A stretch of DNA of 64,000 bases, taken from an uncultured Bacteroidales bacterium. GTDB taxonomy: Bacteria; Bacteroidota; Bacteroidia; Bacteroidales; Paludibacteraceae. Position 1 is the first letter of the stretch; each line of letters opens with the position of its first letter. The stretch covers positions 1 to 64,000 of the forward strand of contig CAIWCC010000099.1 in assembly GCA_903911085.1 (NCBI GenBank), in the 5' to 3' direction. Positions 1 through 8,068 of this stretch are shown piece by piece. The notes under the pieces were generated by a model. The model had not been told where the DNA came from, ran no database searches, and saw only the letters and a program-made list of their open reading frames with translations. The translations under genes and the position numbers were made by a program.

Positions 1-428
1 CCTGTTTCGCTGCCCAAACCCAAGTGCCATTTGCCTATGGCAGCTGTTTTGTAACCCATCGATTGCATCATTTTGGGCATCGTATATTGCTGTGGTTTAA
101 TAATCATTGCTGCATCACCGGTAGCAATTCCGGTACCTTCTTTGCGCCATGCATACTGTCCAGTCAACAAAGCATAACGCGATGGTGTGCTCGTTGCAGC
201 ACCACAATTTGAATTAGTGAAACGTACACCTTCCGAAGCCAACTTGTCAACATTCGGAGTTTGAACCTTTGAATAACCATAACAACTCAAATCGCCATAT
301 CCAATATCATCGGCATATATAAGTACTATATTGGGTTGTGCTTGTTTTTTATCTTTAGAATTACCTGCAATTAAAGCTGTAGGTAACATAGATAGACTTG
401 CGTAAGATAAAATCGTTAGTTTTTTCAT
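1..428 (-). CDS. Sulfatase, S1 type, partial (3' end beyond the left edge)
   Basis: About 142 N-terminal residues are visible, starting at ATG 428-426; the rest lies beyond base 1. A signal peptide (MKKLTILSYASLSMLPTALIA) is followed by the N-terminal metal-binding block (NIVLIYADDIGYGDLSCYG), the active-site signature S-T-P-S-R followed by YALLTG, and the GKWHLG block. These three blocks together are diagnostic of formylglycine-dependent S1 sulfatases. The residue to be oxidised is serine, so maturation would need an anaerobic, SAM-dependent maturase (anSME), which is not in this window. The gene begins 20 bp after the GH95 stop codon and is probably co-transcribed with it, pairing sulfate removal with fucose removal. 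The sulfate position it cleaves cannot be told from the sequence. Confidence 0.93.
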   Translation of the reverse strand, partial: MKKLTILSYASLSMLPTALIAGNSKDKKQAQPNIVLIYADDIGYGDLSCYGYSKVQTPNVDKLASEGVRFTNSNCGAATSTPSRYALLTGQYAWRKEGTGIATGDAAMIIKPQQYTMPKMMQSMGYKTAAIGKWHLGLGSET

Positions 429-448
429 TTTAAAAATCGTATATATAG

Positions 449-2815
449 TTAATATCTTATTTCTTTGGTTTTTCCTTTTTCAAGCGTAACGGATTGAAGA
501 ACCTGACCATTTTTCAGTTTTATGGTTTGAGTTGAATTACTCTTTAAAAAAACAGATGTTACTTTAGCATTTTTCCAGGTCACTTCTACTTCAACTCCTC
601 CACGTGCTTTCAAACCGCTGAAACTACCTTCTTTCCAACTATTAGGAATTCCGGGCAGAACTTCAATACATCCATCGTGACTTTGGAGCAACATTTCGCC
701 AATTCCCGCACAGCCTCCCAGATTTCCATCTATCTGAAAGGGTGGATGCGCACAAAATAAATTAGGATATGACCCACTACCTGATTTCATATTTGTGCCT
801 TGCTGTTCGGTAGGTTCCAATAGGTTTTTGAGGAGCAAATAGGCTCTGTTTCCATCTTTCAGGCGTGCCCAAAAGTTTATTTTCCAAGCCCGTGACCAAC
901 CAGTTCCGGCGTTGCCACGACGCTCCAATGTTTTTTTACTGGCAGCTATCAATTCAGGTGTTTTACTTTCTGTAATCAAACTTCCGGGATAAAGTCCGAA
1001 TAAATGTGAAACATGCCGGTGTTGTGGGTCGGTTTCTTCATAATCCTCCAACCATTCCTGCAAATAACCTCCTTTTTTGCTAATTTGCATTGGTGCCAAC
1101 TGTGTCAGGGCTACTTTCATTTGATTGGCAAAATCAGCATCAACATCGAGTATTTTAGATGCTTGTATTGTATTGTTATACAGCTCGGTAATAATCTGGA
1201 TATCCATGGTGGGTGCCATACAAACATAAATAGGTGTTTTGGTATCTGGGATTCTGAATCCATTCTCTGGCGATGAAGATGGAGCTGTAACCAACCAACC
1301 GTGCGATTTTTCTTTAATCATGCTGGACAGAAAGAACTCTGAAGCTCCTTTAAGTACCGGATATATTTCGCGAAGATATTTTTCGTCTTTTGTAAAAGCG
1401 TAATGTTCCCACAAGTGCAAACACAGCCATGCACCGCCGGTGTTGGTTGCTCCCCACGATGCTTTTTGAGCTGGAGCGGTAAATTTCCATGGATTGGTAA
1501 CCACGTGGGCAATCCACCCTTTAGCATTGTAAAACGATTTGGCGGTTTCTTCGCCCGAAGGCACCATTTTTTTTGTCAGTTTTACCAACGGAAGTGCAAG
1601 TTCCGAAAGATTAGCCACTTCCACCGGCCAATAATTCATTTCTACGTTAATATTCAAGTGGTAATCGCCGTTCCATGCTGTCTGAATTTTATTTGCCCAC
1701 AAACCCTGCAGATTTAAAGGCAGCGAATTTTCGCGCGTGCCTGAAATCATTAAGTAGCGTCCAAATTGGAAATATAATGCTGCCACTGCCGGATCGTCGT
1801 TAGTCTGAAAACGAATTAATCGCTCGTAGGTTGGCAATTCAGAGTTTCCCTTGCCAAGATCCAACTTTACACGATTGAATTTTTCCTGATAAGCTTTTAT
1901 GTGATTGCTTTTGAGTGTTTTATACGGAGTTTTCAATGCCTGAGCAATAAATTTCTGTGCTTTTACTTCAAAATCCGGTTGTTTGTAGTCTGTTGTAGCG
2001 GAGAAGTAAATATAGGCTGTAGATGCATTTTTTACATGAATTGACTTATCATTAGCTACAACAGTTCCATCTTCACTTATCACTTTTGTGATGGTGGCGT
2101 ACCTCATTCCTTTTCCATCAACGCCATTGTTTAATTGTCCAGTCATAAGTAACTGCCCACCTTTTGTTGAAACGGTGGCACGTTCGGCCCTGTCAATTGA
2201 GACATCAAAATTCAGTGCTTTCGACGCATTGGAAGTCAACTTTATAATAATCAGATCGTTGGTGTGCGACACAAAATATTCCCGTGAATATTTAATACCG
2301 TTAAGCGTAAAATCCGTTTGGGCAATGGCATCGTTTAGCGATAACGACCGACGATAATTGGTTGCACTATCACTTTTTGAATCAACGTTATTGAATCGGT
2401 AATCAATATGCAAATTGCCTAAATTCTGAAAACAACCGAAAGGCAAATCAGCTCCTTTAACTCCACCGGTTCCCTGCCCTTTGCATTTAAAATACTTAAA
2501 CATCAAATCCTGTGCTTCCAGATTTTTTCCATCAAGCAATAATTCCCTGATTTGGGGTAAATACTGTAAAGCTTCTGGATTACTTGTATCTTCTTCGCTG
2601 CCAGACCATAATGAAATTTCATTCAACGTAATATTTTCTTTAAATACACCACCATCCGGCATAGCGCCAAGCCTTCCGTTACCAAGTGGAACACATGCTT
2701 CCCACATTTTAGCAGGTTGCTTGTACCAAAGCACCAGATTTTGATTCTCTGCTTTTGCATTAAAGAATGATATAGCTAATAATGAGCCGATTATAATTTT
2801 TTTGAACGTTTTCAT
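449..2815 (-). CDS. GH95 family alpha-L-fucosidase (or alpha-L-galactosidase)
   Basis: 788 aa with signal peptide (cleavage near ANAKA, residue 22). The N-terminal block WEACVPLGNGRLGAM (about 38-52) is typical of GH95. The catalytic residues known for the family are present in context: the Asn pair in HLNIN (N388, N390), the general-acid Glu in SSSPEN (E517), and the Asp in FQIDGN (D696). GH95 inverting enzymes release terminal, usually alpha-1,2-linked, L-fucose; some members act on L-galactose. There is no lipobox and no T9SS CTD, so a periplasmic location is expected. It is upstream of the partial sulfatase on the same strand. A hairpin terminator at 2874-2910 separates it from the small gene upstream, and I see no clear promoter in the remaining gap. 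Confidence 0.95.
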   Translation of the reverse strand: MKTFKKIIIGSLLAISFFNAKAENQNLVLWYKQPAKMWEACVPLGNGRLGAMPDGGVFKENITLNEISLWSGSEEDTSNPEALQYLPQIRELLLDGKNLEAQDLMFKYFKCKGQGTGGVKGADLPFGCFQNLGNLHIDYRFNNVDSKSDSATNYRRSLSLNDAIAQTDFTLNGIKYSREYFVSHTNDLIIIKLTSNASKALNFDVSIDRAERATVSTKGGQLLMTGQLNNGVDGKGMRYATITKVISEDGTVVANDKSIHVKNASTAYIYFSATTDYKQPDFEVKAQKFIAQALKTPYKTLKSNHIKAYQEKFNRVKLDLGKGNSELPTYERLIRFQTNDDPAVAALYFQFGRYLMISGTRENSLPLNLQGLWANKIQTAWNGDYHLNINVEMNYWPVEVANLSELALPLVKLTKKMVPSGEETAKSFYNAKGWIAHVVTNPWKFTAPAQKASWGATNTGGAWLCLHLWEHYAFTKDEKYLREIYPVLKGASEFFLSSMIKEKSHGWLVTAPSSSPENGFRIPDTKTPIYVCMAPTMDIQIITELYNNTIQASKILDVDADFANQMKVALTQLAPMQISKKGGYLQEWLEDYEETDPQHRHVSHLFGLYPGSLITESKTPELIAASKKTLERRGNAGTGWSRAWKINFWARLKDGNRAYLLLKNLLEPTEQQGTNMKSGSGSYPNLFCAHPPFQIDGNLGGCAGIGEMLLQSHDGCIEVLPGIPNSWKEGSFSGLKARGGVEVEVTWKNAKVTSVFLKSNSTQTIKLKNGQVLQSVTLEKGKTKEIRY

Positions 2816-2873
2816 TCAATGTATTTGTGAGTGTTAAATTTAAGGAAGAGAATACTTGTTTTCGAAATAATTA

Positions 2874-2910
2874 AAAACAGGTTATCTTTGAAAATTAGAT
2901 AACCTGTTTT
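2874..2910 (-). terminator. Rho-independent terminator of the small exported-protein gene
   Basis: Perfect 14-bp inverted repeat, 2874-2887 pairing with 2897-2910, with a 9-nt loop. Arms are AAAACAGGTTATCT and AGATAACCTGTTTT. Read on the minus strand the stem runs into five T. It lies 10 bp past the stop codon at 2920, and the arms are also bounded by T on the opposite strand, so it may work in both directions. Confidence 0.85.
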
Positions 2911-2919
2911 CCAGTAATA

Positions 2920-3321
2920 TTATTGCTTTGGTTGTTCAGGCTGTTGAGGTTGCTGTGGCAGCTGTGGTTTGTTTTTTGCTGCAAACTCTTTTTGCCATGC
3001 TCTCATTTTGTCGCCCAATTCTTTGCCAAAAGTATCGTCTACTTTTTTATTGTAATCTAAATTACTTTCTTTACGCAAAGCTTTCTTTTCATCATCGGTA
3101 GTTGCAGTTTTCATCTTTTCAGTCATTACCTTATTTTTTTCAACAAAAAGTTGAATTCCTGTGGTTGTTTGTTCCGGCGTTAATTGTAAATCCTTTGCCA
3201 TTAGTTCAAACTGTGCAGTTATTTTTTCATTCGCTTTTTTTGGTGCTGCAGACTGACTCATTACTAAAGTAGACATGAACACTAGGCTAAATATAGCCAT
3301 AACTAATTTTAATTTTCTCAT
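2920..3321 (-). CDS. Small exported protein with an LTPEQ motif (CpxP/Spy-like), function unknown
   Basis: 133 aa from ATG 3321; an upstream in-frame ATG at 3342 is equally possible, and 3321 gives a more compact signal peptide (MRKLKLVMAIFSLVFMSTLVMSQ, one residue or so past 20 shown here in part as a hydrophobic core). The mature part is helical and highly charged, contains LTPEQ as in periplasmic LTXXQ/CpxP-Spy proteins, and ends in a Gln/Pro-rich tail. I do not recognise a specific family. The gene is divergent from the beta-helix gene and carries its own copy of the putative HTCS operator (3432-3468) and a perfect -7 box. It is therefore probably induced with the locus and may act as a periplasmic chaperone or binding protein. 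It is followed by a strong terminator, so it is likely monocistronic. Confidence 0.75.
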   Translation of the reverse strand: MRKLKLVMAIFSLVFMSTLVMSQSAAPKKANEKITAQFELMAKDLQLTPEQTTTGIQLFVEKNKVMTEKMKTATTDDEKKALRKESNLDYNKKVDDTFGKELGDKMRAWQKEFAAKNKPQLPQQPQQPEQPKQ

Positions 3322-3401
3322 TTTTTTAATTTTTAAAGTCATTATTTTTTGTAAGTTTTTTAAACATTATTCCAAATCAGAGATTTTGAATAATTTGGAT
3401 G

Positions 3402-3468
3402 CAAATGTAGTATTTTAAGCCGATACAATACGGGGACAGATTCGGATTTTAAACGGTACTAATTCGTA
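3402..3468 (-). promoter_or_regulatory. Putative HTCS operator and promoter for the small exported protein
   Basis: On the minus strand, the distal half site TACGAATTAGTACC begins at 3468 and the proximal half site TCCGAATCTGTCCCC begins at 3446, 22 bp later. A perfect Bacteroidota -7 box, TACATTTG, begins at 3409, exactly 37 bp after the proximal half site. Four other promoters in the window have the same architecture. Assignment to the HTCS is inference. Confidence 0.65.
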
Positions 3469-3546
3469 TTTATCGTATTTGAATTTTTTATATTAAATAT
3501 ATTTGAATTTTCGAATATCAAAAGTGATGATATATAATTTCAAAAA

Positions 3547-3612
3547 TACGAAAACACCCCTTTTATATACGAATCAACCCCCTTTAATCTTTATTGATTT
3601 TTTATTAATTTG
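3547..3612 (+). promoter_or_regulatory. Putative HTCS operator and promoter for the beta-helix/GH-A unit
   Basis: Direct repeat TACGAAAACACCCC (from 3547) and TACGAATCAACCCCC (from 3568), 21 bp apart. The -7-like box TTAATTTG (one mismatch to TAnnTTTG) begins at 3605, again 37 bp after the proximal half site. It lies divergently from the element at 3402-3468, so one intergenic region holds two copies facing opposite ways. Confidence 0.7.
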
Positions 3613-3658
3613 TACCCTAATATATTATGCGGTTATAAAACAATGCAAAAGTAAATTC

Positions 3659-5494
3659 ATGAGTGTATTTTATAAAATCATTCTCATTTTTCTAATATGC
3701 CTAAACGGAACTTTGCAAGCTGAAACACAAAAGCTTTTTTATATCGATCCTCTTAATGGTGATAATGCAAATGTTGGCAATACGCCTGAAAATCCATTAA
3801 AAGATATTAAGAATATTTCTTCAACACAGTTAGTTCCGGGTTCTAAAATTTTATTCAAAGCCGGTACAATTTACAAAGGAAGTGTTACGCTCGTTGATGT
3901 GAAAGGTACGGCAAACGAACCGGTCACTATTTCAACCTATTGGGATGGAATGCCATCTGCAACATCCGCTGCAACAATCAATGCTGCAGGTTATTTGAGT
4001 GGAATACAACTCGATAATTGCAGCTTTATTGATGTTAGTAAATTAAAAATCACAGCAAATGGTGGCGGATTCGTTATACCTTCGCAAGCAAATGAAAACA
4101 TGAGGTTGGGAGTACTTGTAAGAACCACCAAAATTGGTGAAAACAAAAATATTCACCTTTCTGAACTTACCATTTTTGATATTTTTTATCAGGAGAAAGG
4201 CTATGTGACAAATACACAAGATGATTCAGATCCGCACGGCTATGGAATACGTTTTTTCAACCAAACAACAAACGCCACATTAAAAAATATAGTAATAGAG
4301 AATTGTACAGTCACCAATGTCAGCCATACCGGAATTCGCTTTTCGGGTAAAACGACCAGTTATATTGACAGTATTAACGTAATTTCAAATACTATTACAC
4401 ACGTTGGCGGTCCAGGTATGATGGTAGGTACAGCAAGATACGGACGTTTTGCTTACAATACCGTTGACGATTCAGGTTCAGGCAACGATTCCCGCAACTG
4501 GAAAAGGGGAAGCGGACTTTGGACATGGAGTGCTTATGATATTTTGGTTGAGCGTAACAACTTCAGTAATGCCAAAGGGAAGGGTGATTCATGTGGATCG
4601 CACATCGATTATAACTGCACAAACGTGGTGATGCAATATAATTTTTCGTACAACAATGCCGGTGGATTTATTGAGGTTTTGGGCAATAATTTCAATTGCA
4701 GCTATAGGTACAATATCAGTGTAAACGATGGCTGGCGGGTAAAAGGCGTGAATGGTGCAGACCAGGAAGGTAAAACCATTATGCTTAGCGGTTTTAGCAG
4801 TGGCAAAAGCAAAGGACCATATTTCACCTACATTTACAACAACACCATCTTTGTGAAATCGTCAATGATTGCAAAATATTCGTTCGAAAACACCGCACAA
4901 GGAATACTGATAGCAAACAATATTTTTTGTGTAACTGGGGATTCACGGTCTGTATTGGGCGATCAGACCAAAGCTGCAACTCAAGTAAAAGTTGACGGAA
5001 GCGATGTATTTTTCAAGAATAACCTTTTTCTGAATGCAAAAAACTGGCCTGAAATAGAACGGATTAAAGATGCTGCACCATTTTACGGAAATCCATTTTT
5101 TCCAAATTCGGGAGGATTAAATCTAACTGATTATATCCCAAAAAATGTGAGTTTGATAAAAGGAAAAGGCATTGTCATTCCGCAACTTCCGGGAGATACA
5201 ATTGGGTTGAAGATTGGGTTGAAAGTTGAGTCAGACATTTTAGGAAAGCCCGTTGGCAGTTTGCCCGACATGGGAGCAATCTCTGTCGATTCAATTCCTG
5301 AAAATGCTCCAAATGAGTATACTACAGCAAAATTTATTTCGCATGGAGAGGAATTTTTCTTTACCTATAATGGTGCAGCAACACTCACGCTTTACGCTCT
5401 AAACGGACAAATAATTCAAACCAAAAGATTTGTTGGTTCTGTCACATTTACCTGTCCAACAGGAATTTATATTATCAATATCAAAAAAAACTAA
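3659..5494 (+). CDS. Secreted right-handed beta-helix protein with T9SS CTD
   Basis: 611 aa. I chose ATG 3659 because it opens a proper signal peptide (MSVFYKIILIFLICLNGTLQ); the upstream extension of the frame lies over the promoter. Residues of about 27-540 form a right-handed parallel beta-helix with a YIDPLNGDN opening. A conserved core includes RGSGLWTWS, GSHIDYNC.NVVMQYN and GWRVKGVNGA. The end (from about 545) is a T9SS type A CTD. Paralogues are at 41067-42761 and 42817-45318. Beta-helix folds occur in polysaccharide lyases and in glycosidase families such as GH110, GH120 and GH141 (the last includes a fucosidase). The family here is not identified, so a specific reaction is not claimed. 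It lies 40 bp before the next gene and probably forms a two-gene unit with it. Confidence 0.85.
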   Translation: MSVFYKIILIFLICLNGTLQAETQKLFYIDPLNGDNANVGNTPENPLKDIKNISSTQLVPGSKILFKAGTIYKGSVTLVDVKGTANEPVTISTYWDGMPSATSAATINAAGYLSGIQLDNCSFIDVSKLKITANGGGFVIPSQANENMRLGVLVRTTKIGENKNIHLSELTIFDIFYQEKGYVTNTQDDSDPHGYGIRFFNQTTNATLKNIVIENCTVTNVSHTGIRFSGKTTSYIDSINVISNTITHVGGPGMMVGTARYGRFAYNTVDDSGSGNDSRNWKRGSGLWTWSAYDILVERNNFSNAKGKGDSCGSHIDYNCTNVVMQYNFSYNNAGGFIEVLGNNFNCSYRYNISVNDGWRVKGVNGADQEGKTIMLSGFSSGKSKGPYFTYIYNNTIFVKSSMIAKYSFENTAQGILIANNIFCVTGDSRSVLGDQTKAATQVKVDGSDVFFKNNLFLNAKNWPEIERIKDAAPFYGNPFFPNSGGLNLTDYIPKNVSLIKGKGIVIPQLPGDTIGLKIGLKVESDILGKPVGSLPDMGAISVDSIPENAPNEYTTAKFISHGEEFFFTYNGAATLTLYALNGQIIQTKRFVGSVTFTCPTGIYIINIKKN

Positions 5495-5534
5495 AACAGA
5501 TATTCGCAAACATATTTTCAAAAAATGCATTACA

Positions 5535-7817
5535 ATGAATAAACTGACTCTATTTACCCGAATCATATTCATAACTCTTTTCTCGTCTATTTCTATTGGC
5601 TTAAAAGCCCAGGAAATTAGCCCGTATCTTTTAGGGAACAATGCGTGGCTGGACACCTCAATACTAAATGATTTGTGGGACGATATGGCTTTGGCCGGTT
5701 TTCAAACCATTCGTATCGGTGGTGCTGGCGCTGAAGGATATTCGGCAACCAGTGCTAAATATCTAACACTTTTAAATGGAATACAATTGACAGGTGCACA
5801 GCCGATTGTGCAAGTCCCACGTTACTACACCACACAACAAGTAAAGGATTTATACACGAAAATAAATATTACCAATGGCAAAAACGTAAAGTTGTGGAGT
5901 ATTGGTAACGAACCCGACCATGCCAACAGACCAAGTCCGCCTGACTCGGTTTGCCGTTATATCCGTAGAATTTCATCAGCCCTTAAATCGATGAATCCGG
6001 ATATTAAAATTTTAGGTCCGGATTTAGCCAGTTTTAATACCACCACTCTCGACCGTTATATGGGAGGCGATTTGGATATTTCGGGAGCTGATGCTAATGG
6101 TAATTATTATCTTGATGTTTTTACATGGCACAGGTATATGTTTGTAAAACCTAATGGATTAGAAAGTTACGTCAATCAGTTCTACAAAAGAGCGGATATT
6201 GTCAATGTAAATCGTCCTGCTGGTAAAAAGCTGTCATGGGGACTGCCGGAATTTAACACTTCGTACGATAACAATAAAAACACTTTCGGACCCGATCAAT
6301 TGGTTTGGTCGTTTGCTGCCGGGCAATTTATTGCTGAAACATACGAAGTTGGGATGCGGCGTGGTGCAACTGTAATGAACGTCTGGAGTATGCTCGAAGG
6401 AAGTTCAAACAGGGCAAATACTGATTTAAGTATTTTTGATACAGATTTGAAAGGTCGTTCGAGCTATTATCACAGTCTGATGTTAGGTCAGAATATGAAA
6501 AAAAATTATGCAACCTCCACCGTCAATATCGATAGCGTTACTATAACTGGTATGAAGGATGAAACCGGAATTGCAGTGATGATTATGAACAAAAGCAAAC
6601 TAAATGGCTATGATTATACCTTGAAATTAAACACAAGTGTGATTAGCCCGGCAAGTACATTGAACATCAATGTGAATGCAGGAGTAACCGGTACAAATCA
6701 GCAATTATCGGGTTTTATACCATCAGCCGCCACTCAAATGTTATCGTTTGATGCAACCGGCACATTGATAAAACGCTACATTTATACAGCAAATGATGCT
6801 TATGTACGTAGAGGCCCGATAATTCAAACTGTATTTTGCAATAATCCGCCTTCCATCGATATTATTCCAAAGCAAATTAAAACTATCGAAAAAGGATTAT
6901 TTAGCGTGAATTTGAGTGGAATAACCGATGGCGATAAATGTTCGCAAGGCGTAACAGTATCGGCTGTTTCTAGCAATCCTGATATCGTTTCGGTGAATGC
7001 CGTAAACTACACTTCCTGCAGCAAAACCGGGACATTGGATGTATTGCCAAAAGCCGATGGAGAAGCAACAATTACAGTTACTGTTACGGAAATGCCTCAC
7101 AGCTGCTCGCCACTTACAACGACTACATCCTTTGTAGTTAGAGGTTATAATCCCATAACTATTCCGGGCAAAGTGGAAGCTGAAAATTATATTGACATGA
7201 CAGGTATTCAAACACAAACAACAACAACTGATACAAATGGCGGACTGAATGTGGGATATATTGATCAATACGATTGGATGAATTACGGCGTAAGAGTTGA
7301 AAAAACAGGCACTTATGATGTTAACTTCCGATTAGCCAGTTTTCCGACAACCGGACAAGGAGCTTTTGAATTAAAAAACGGTGGAACAACACTCGCAACA
7401 GTAAGTGTAACAAATACAGGTGGTTGGCAAACATGGAATACGCAGACAGCAAAAGTGAATCTCACAGCCGGTGATCAGATTCTGCGCATTAATATTACTG
7501 CGAGTGGGTTAAACCTGAACTGGATTGATTTTGTGGAGACAAGTACTGCAATATCAGATATTACAGACCCACAAGACAATTTCAGTGTCTATCAAAATGC
7601 GAACGATATAGTTCTTGATTTTGGTAATTCAAAATTGGTTGAAGATGGATCTGATTTATACATCGTAAATATGGCTGGACAAGTTGTTTATACAAAGAAA
7701 ATTGATTCATTTAAAAACAAGAGAACAATTGAAAAAAGTAAACTAAAGTCAGGTATGTATATTGTAAATTATAAATCAACAACTAGAAATTTCAAAGAAA
7801 AATTTATTGTGTATTAA
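5535..7817 (+). CDS. Clan GH-A-like glycoside hydrolase with CBM6 and T9SS CTD
   Basis: 760 aa from ATG 5535, with signal peptide ending near IGLKAQ. The catalytic domain (about 27-430) has two hallmarks of a retaining (beta/alpha)8 clan GH-A enzyme: WSIGNEPDH with candidate acid/base E126 and WGLPEFNTS with candidate nucleophile E239. The family is uncertain: GH39-, GH30-, GH51- and GH86-like enzymes all share this pattern. A short Ig-like or cadherin-like domain (about 440-535) follows. Next is a CBM6 (about 540-668: VEAENY, QYDWMNYGV, LNWIDFVE), then a CTD from about 685. CBM6 modules are common on enzymes that attack marine and plant cell-wall glycans. It is a surface or released endo- or exo-enzyme, co-transcribed with the beta-helix gene. 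Confidence 0.8.
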   Translation: MNKLTLFTRIIFITLFSSISIGLKAQEISPYLLGNNAWLDTSILNDLWDDMALAGFQTIRIGGAGAEGYSATSAKYLTLLNGIQLTGAQPIVQVPRYYTTQQVKDLYTKINITNGKNVKLWSIGNEPDHANRPSPPDSVCRYIRRISSALKSMNPDIKILGPDLASFNTTTLDRYMGGDLDISGADANGNYYLDVFTWHRYMFVKPNGLESYVNQFYKRADIVNVNRPAGKKLSWGLPEFNTSYDNNKNTFGPDQLVWSFAAGQFIAETYEVGMRRGATVMNVWSMLEGSSNRANTDLSIFDTDLKGRSSYYHSLMLGQNMKKNYATSTVNIDSVTITGMKDETGIAVMIMNKSKLNGYDYTLKLNTSVISPASTLNINVNAGVTGTNQQLSGFIPSAATQMLSFDATGTLIKRYIYTANDAYVRRGPIIQTVFCNNPPSIDIIPKQIKTIEKGLFSVNLSGITDGDKCSQGVTVSAVSSNPDIVSVNAVNYTSCSKTGTLDVLPKADGEATITVTVTEMPHSCSPLTTTTSFVVRGYNPITIPGKVEAENYIDMTGIQTQTTTTDTNGGLNVGYIDQYDWMNYGVRVEKTGTYDVNFRLASFPTTGQGAFELKNGGTTLATVSVTNTGGWQTWNTQTAKVNLTAGDQILRINITASGLNLNWIDFVETSTAISDITDPQDNFSVYQNANDIVLDFGNSKLVEDGSDLYIVNMAGQVVYTKKIDSFKNKRTIEKSKLKSGMYIVNYKSTTRNFKEKFIVY

Positions 7818-7843
7818 AATTTAGCTATTCATAAGGCTGGTAT

Positions 7844-7867
7844 AAAACTATTCTCGACTAGTTTTTT
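7844..7867 (+). terminator. Probable terminator after the GH-A/CBM6 gene
   Basis: AAAACTA (7844-7850) pairs with TAGTTTT (7859-7865) across an 8-nt loop and is followed by more T. The stem is short and AT-rich, so this is moderate evidence only. Its position, 27 bp after the stop codon and before the HTCS promoter, is right. Confidence 0.5.
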
Positions 7868-7870
7868 ATT

Positions 7871-7904
7871 TTTGCTATAAATCTCAAAAAAATATGTAAG
7901 TTTG
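7871..7904 (+). promoter_or_regulatory. Standard promoter of the HTCS gene
   Basis: A -33-type TTTG at 7871-7874 and a perfect -7 box TAAGTTTG at 7897-7904, separated by 22 bp (slightly long). No copy of the TACGAA/CCCCC operator is found here. The regulator therefore seems to be made constitutively rather than controlled through its own element. The leader of about 160 nt to ATG 8069 shows no recognisable riboswitch. Confidence 0.6.
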
Positions 7905-8068
7905 CATTCTAATATTTTAAAAAGAGATTAGATATAATGATTATTCTACTGAATTGAGTTAATCCGTTGATAATAAATAGAAAACCAATTGATTGTTTTT
8001 TGTTTAGTTTTGGAAACGAAATTTAATAGCAAATTATTTACATTTATACAATTGAAAAAAAATTGAGA

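Noticed and set aside
1013-1717. Several plus-strand open frames inside the GH95 gene
   Set aside because: They are out-of-frame shadows of a well-supported enzyme gene, with no domain, signal peptide or promoter of their own.
3503-3658. N-terminal extension of the beta-helix protein by 52 residues
   Set aside because: It starts at a TTG, runs through the operator and -7 box, and would hide the signal peptide that begins at ATG 3659.
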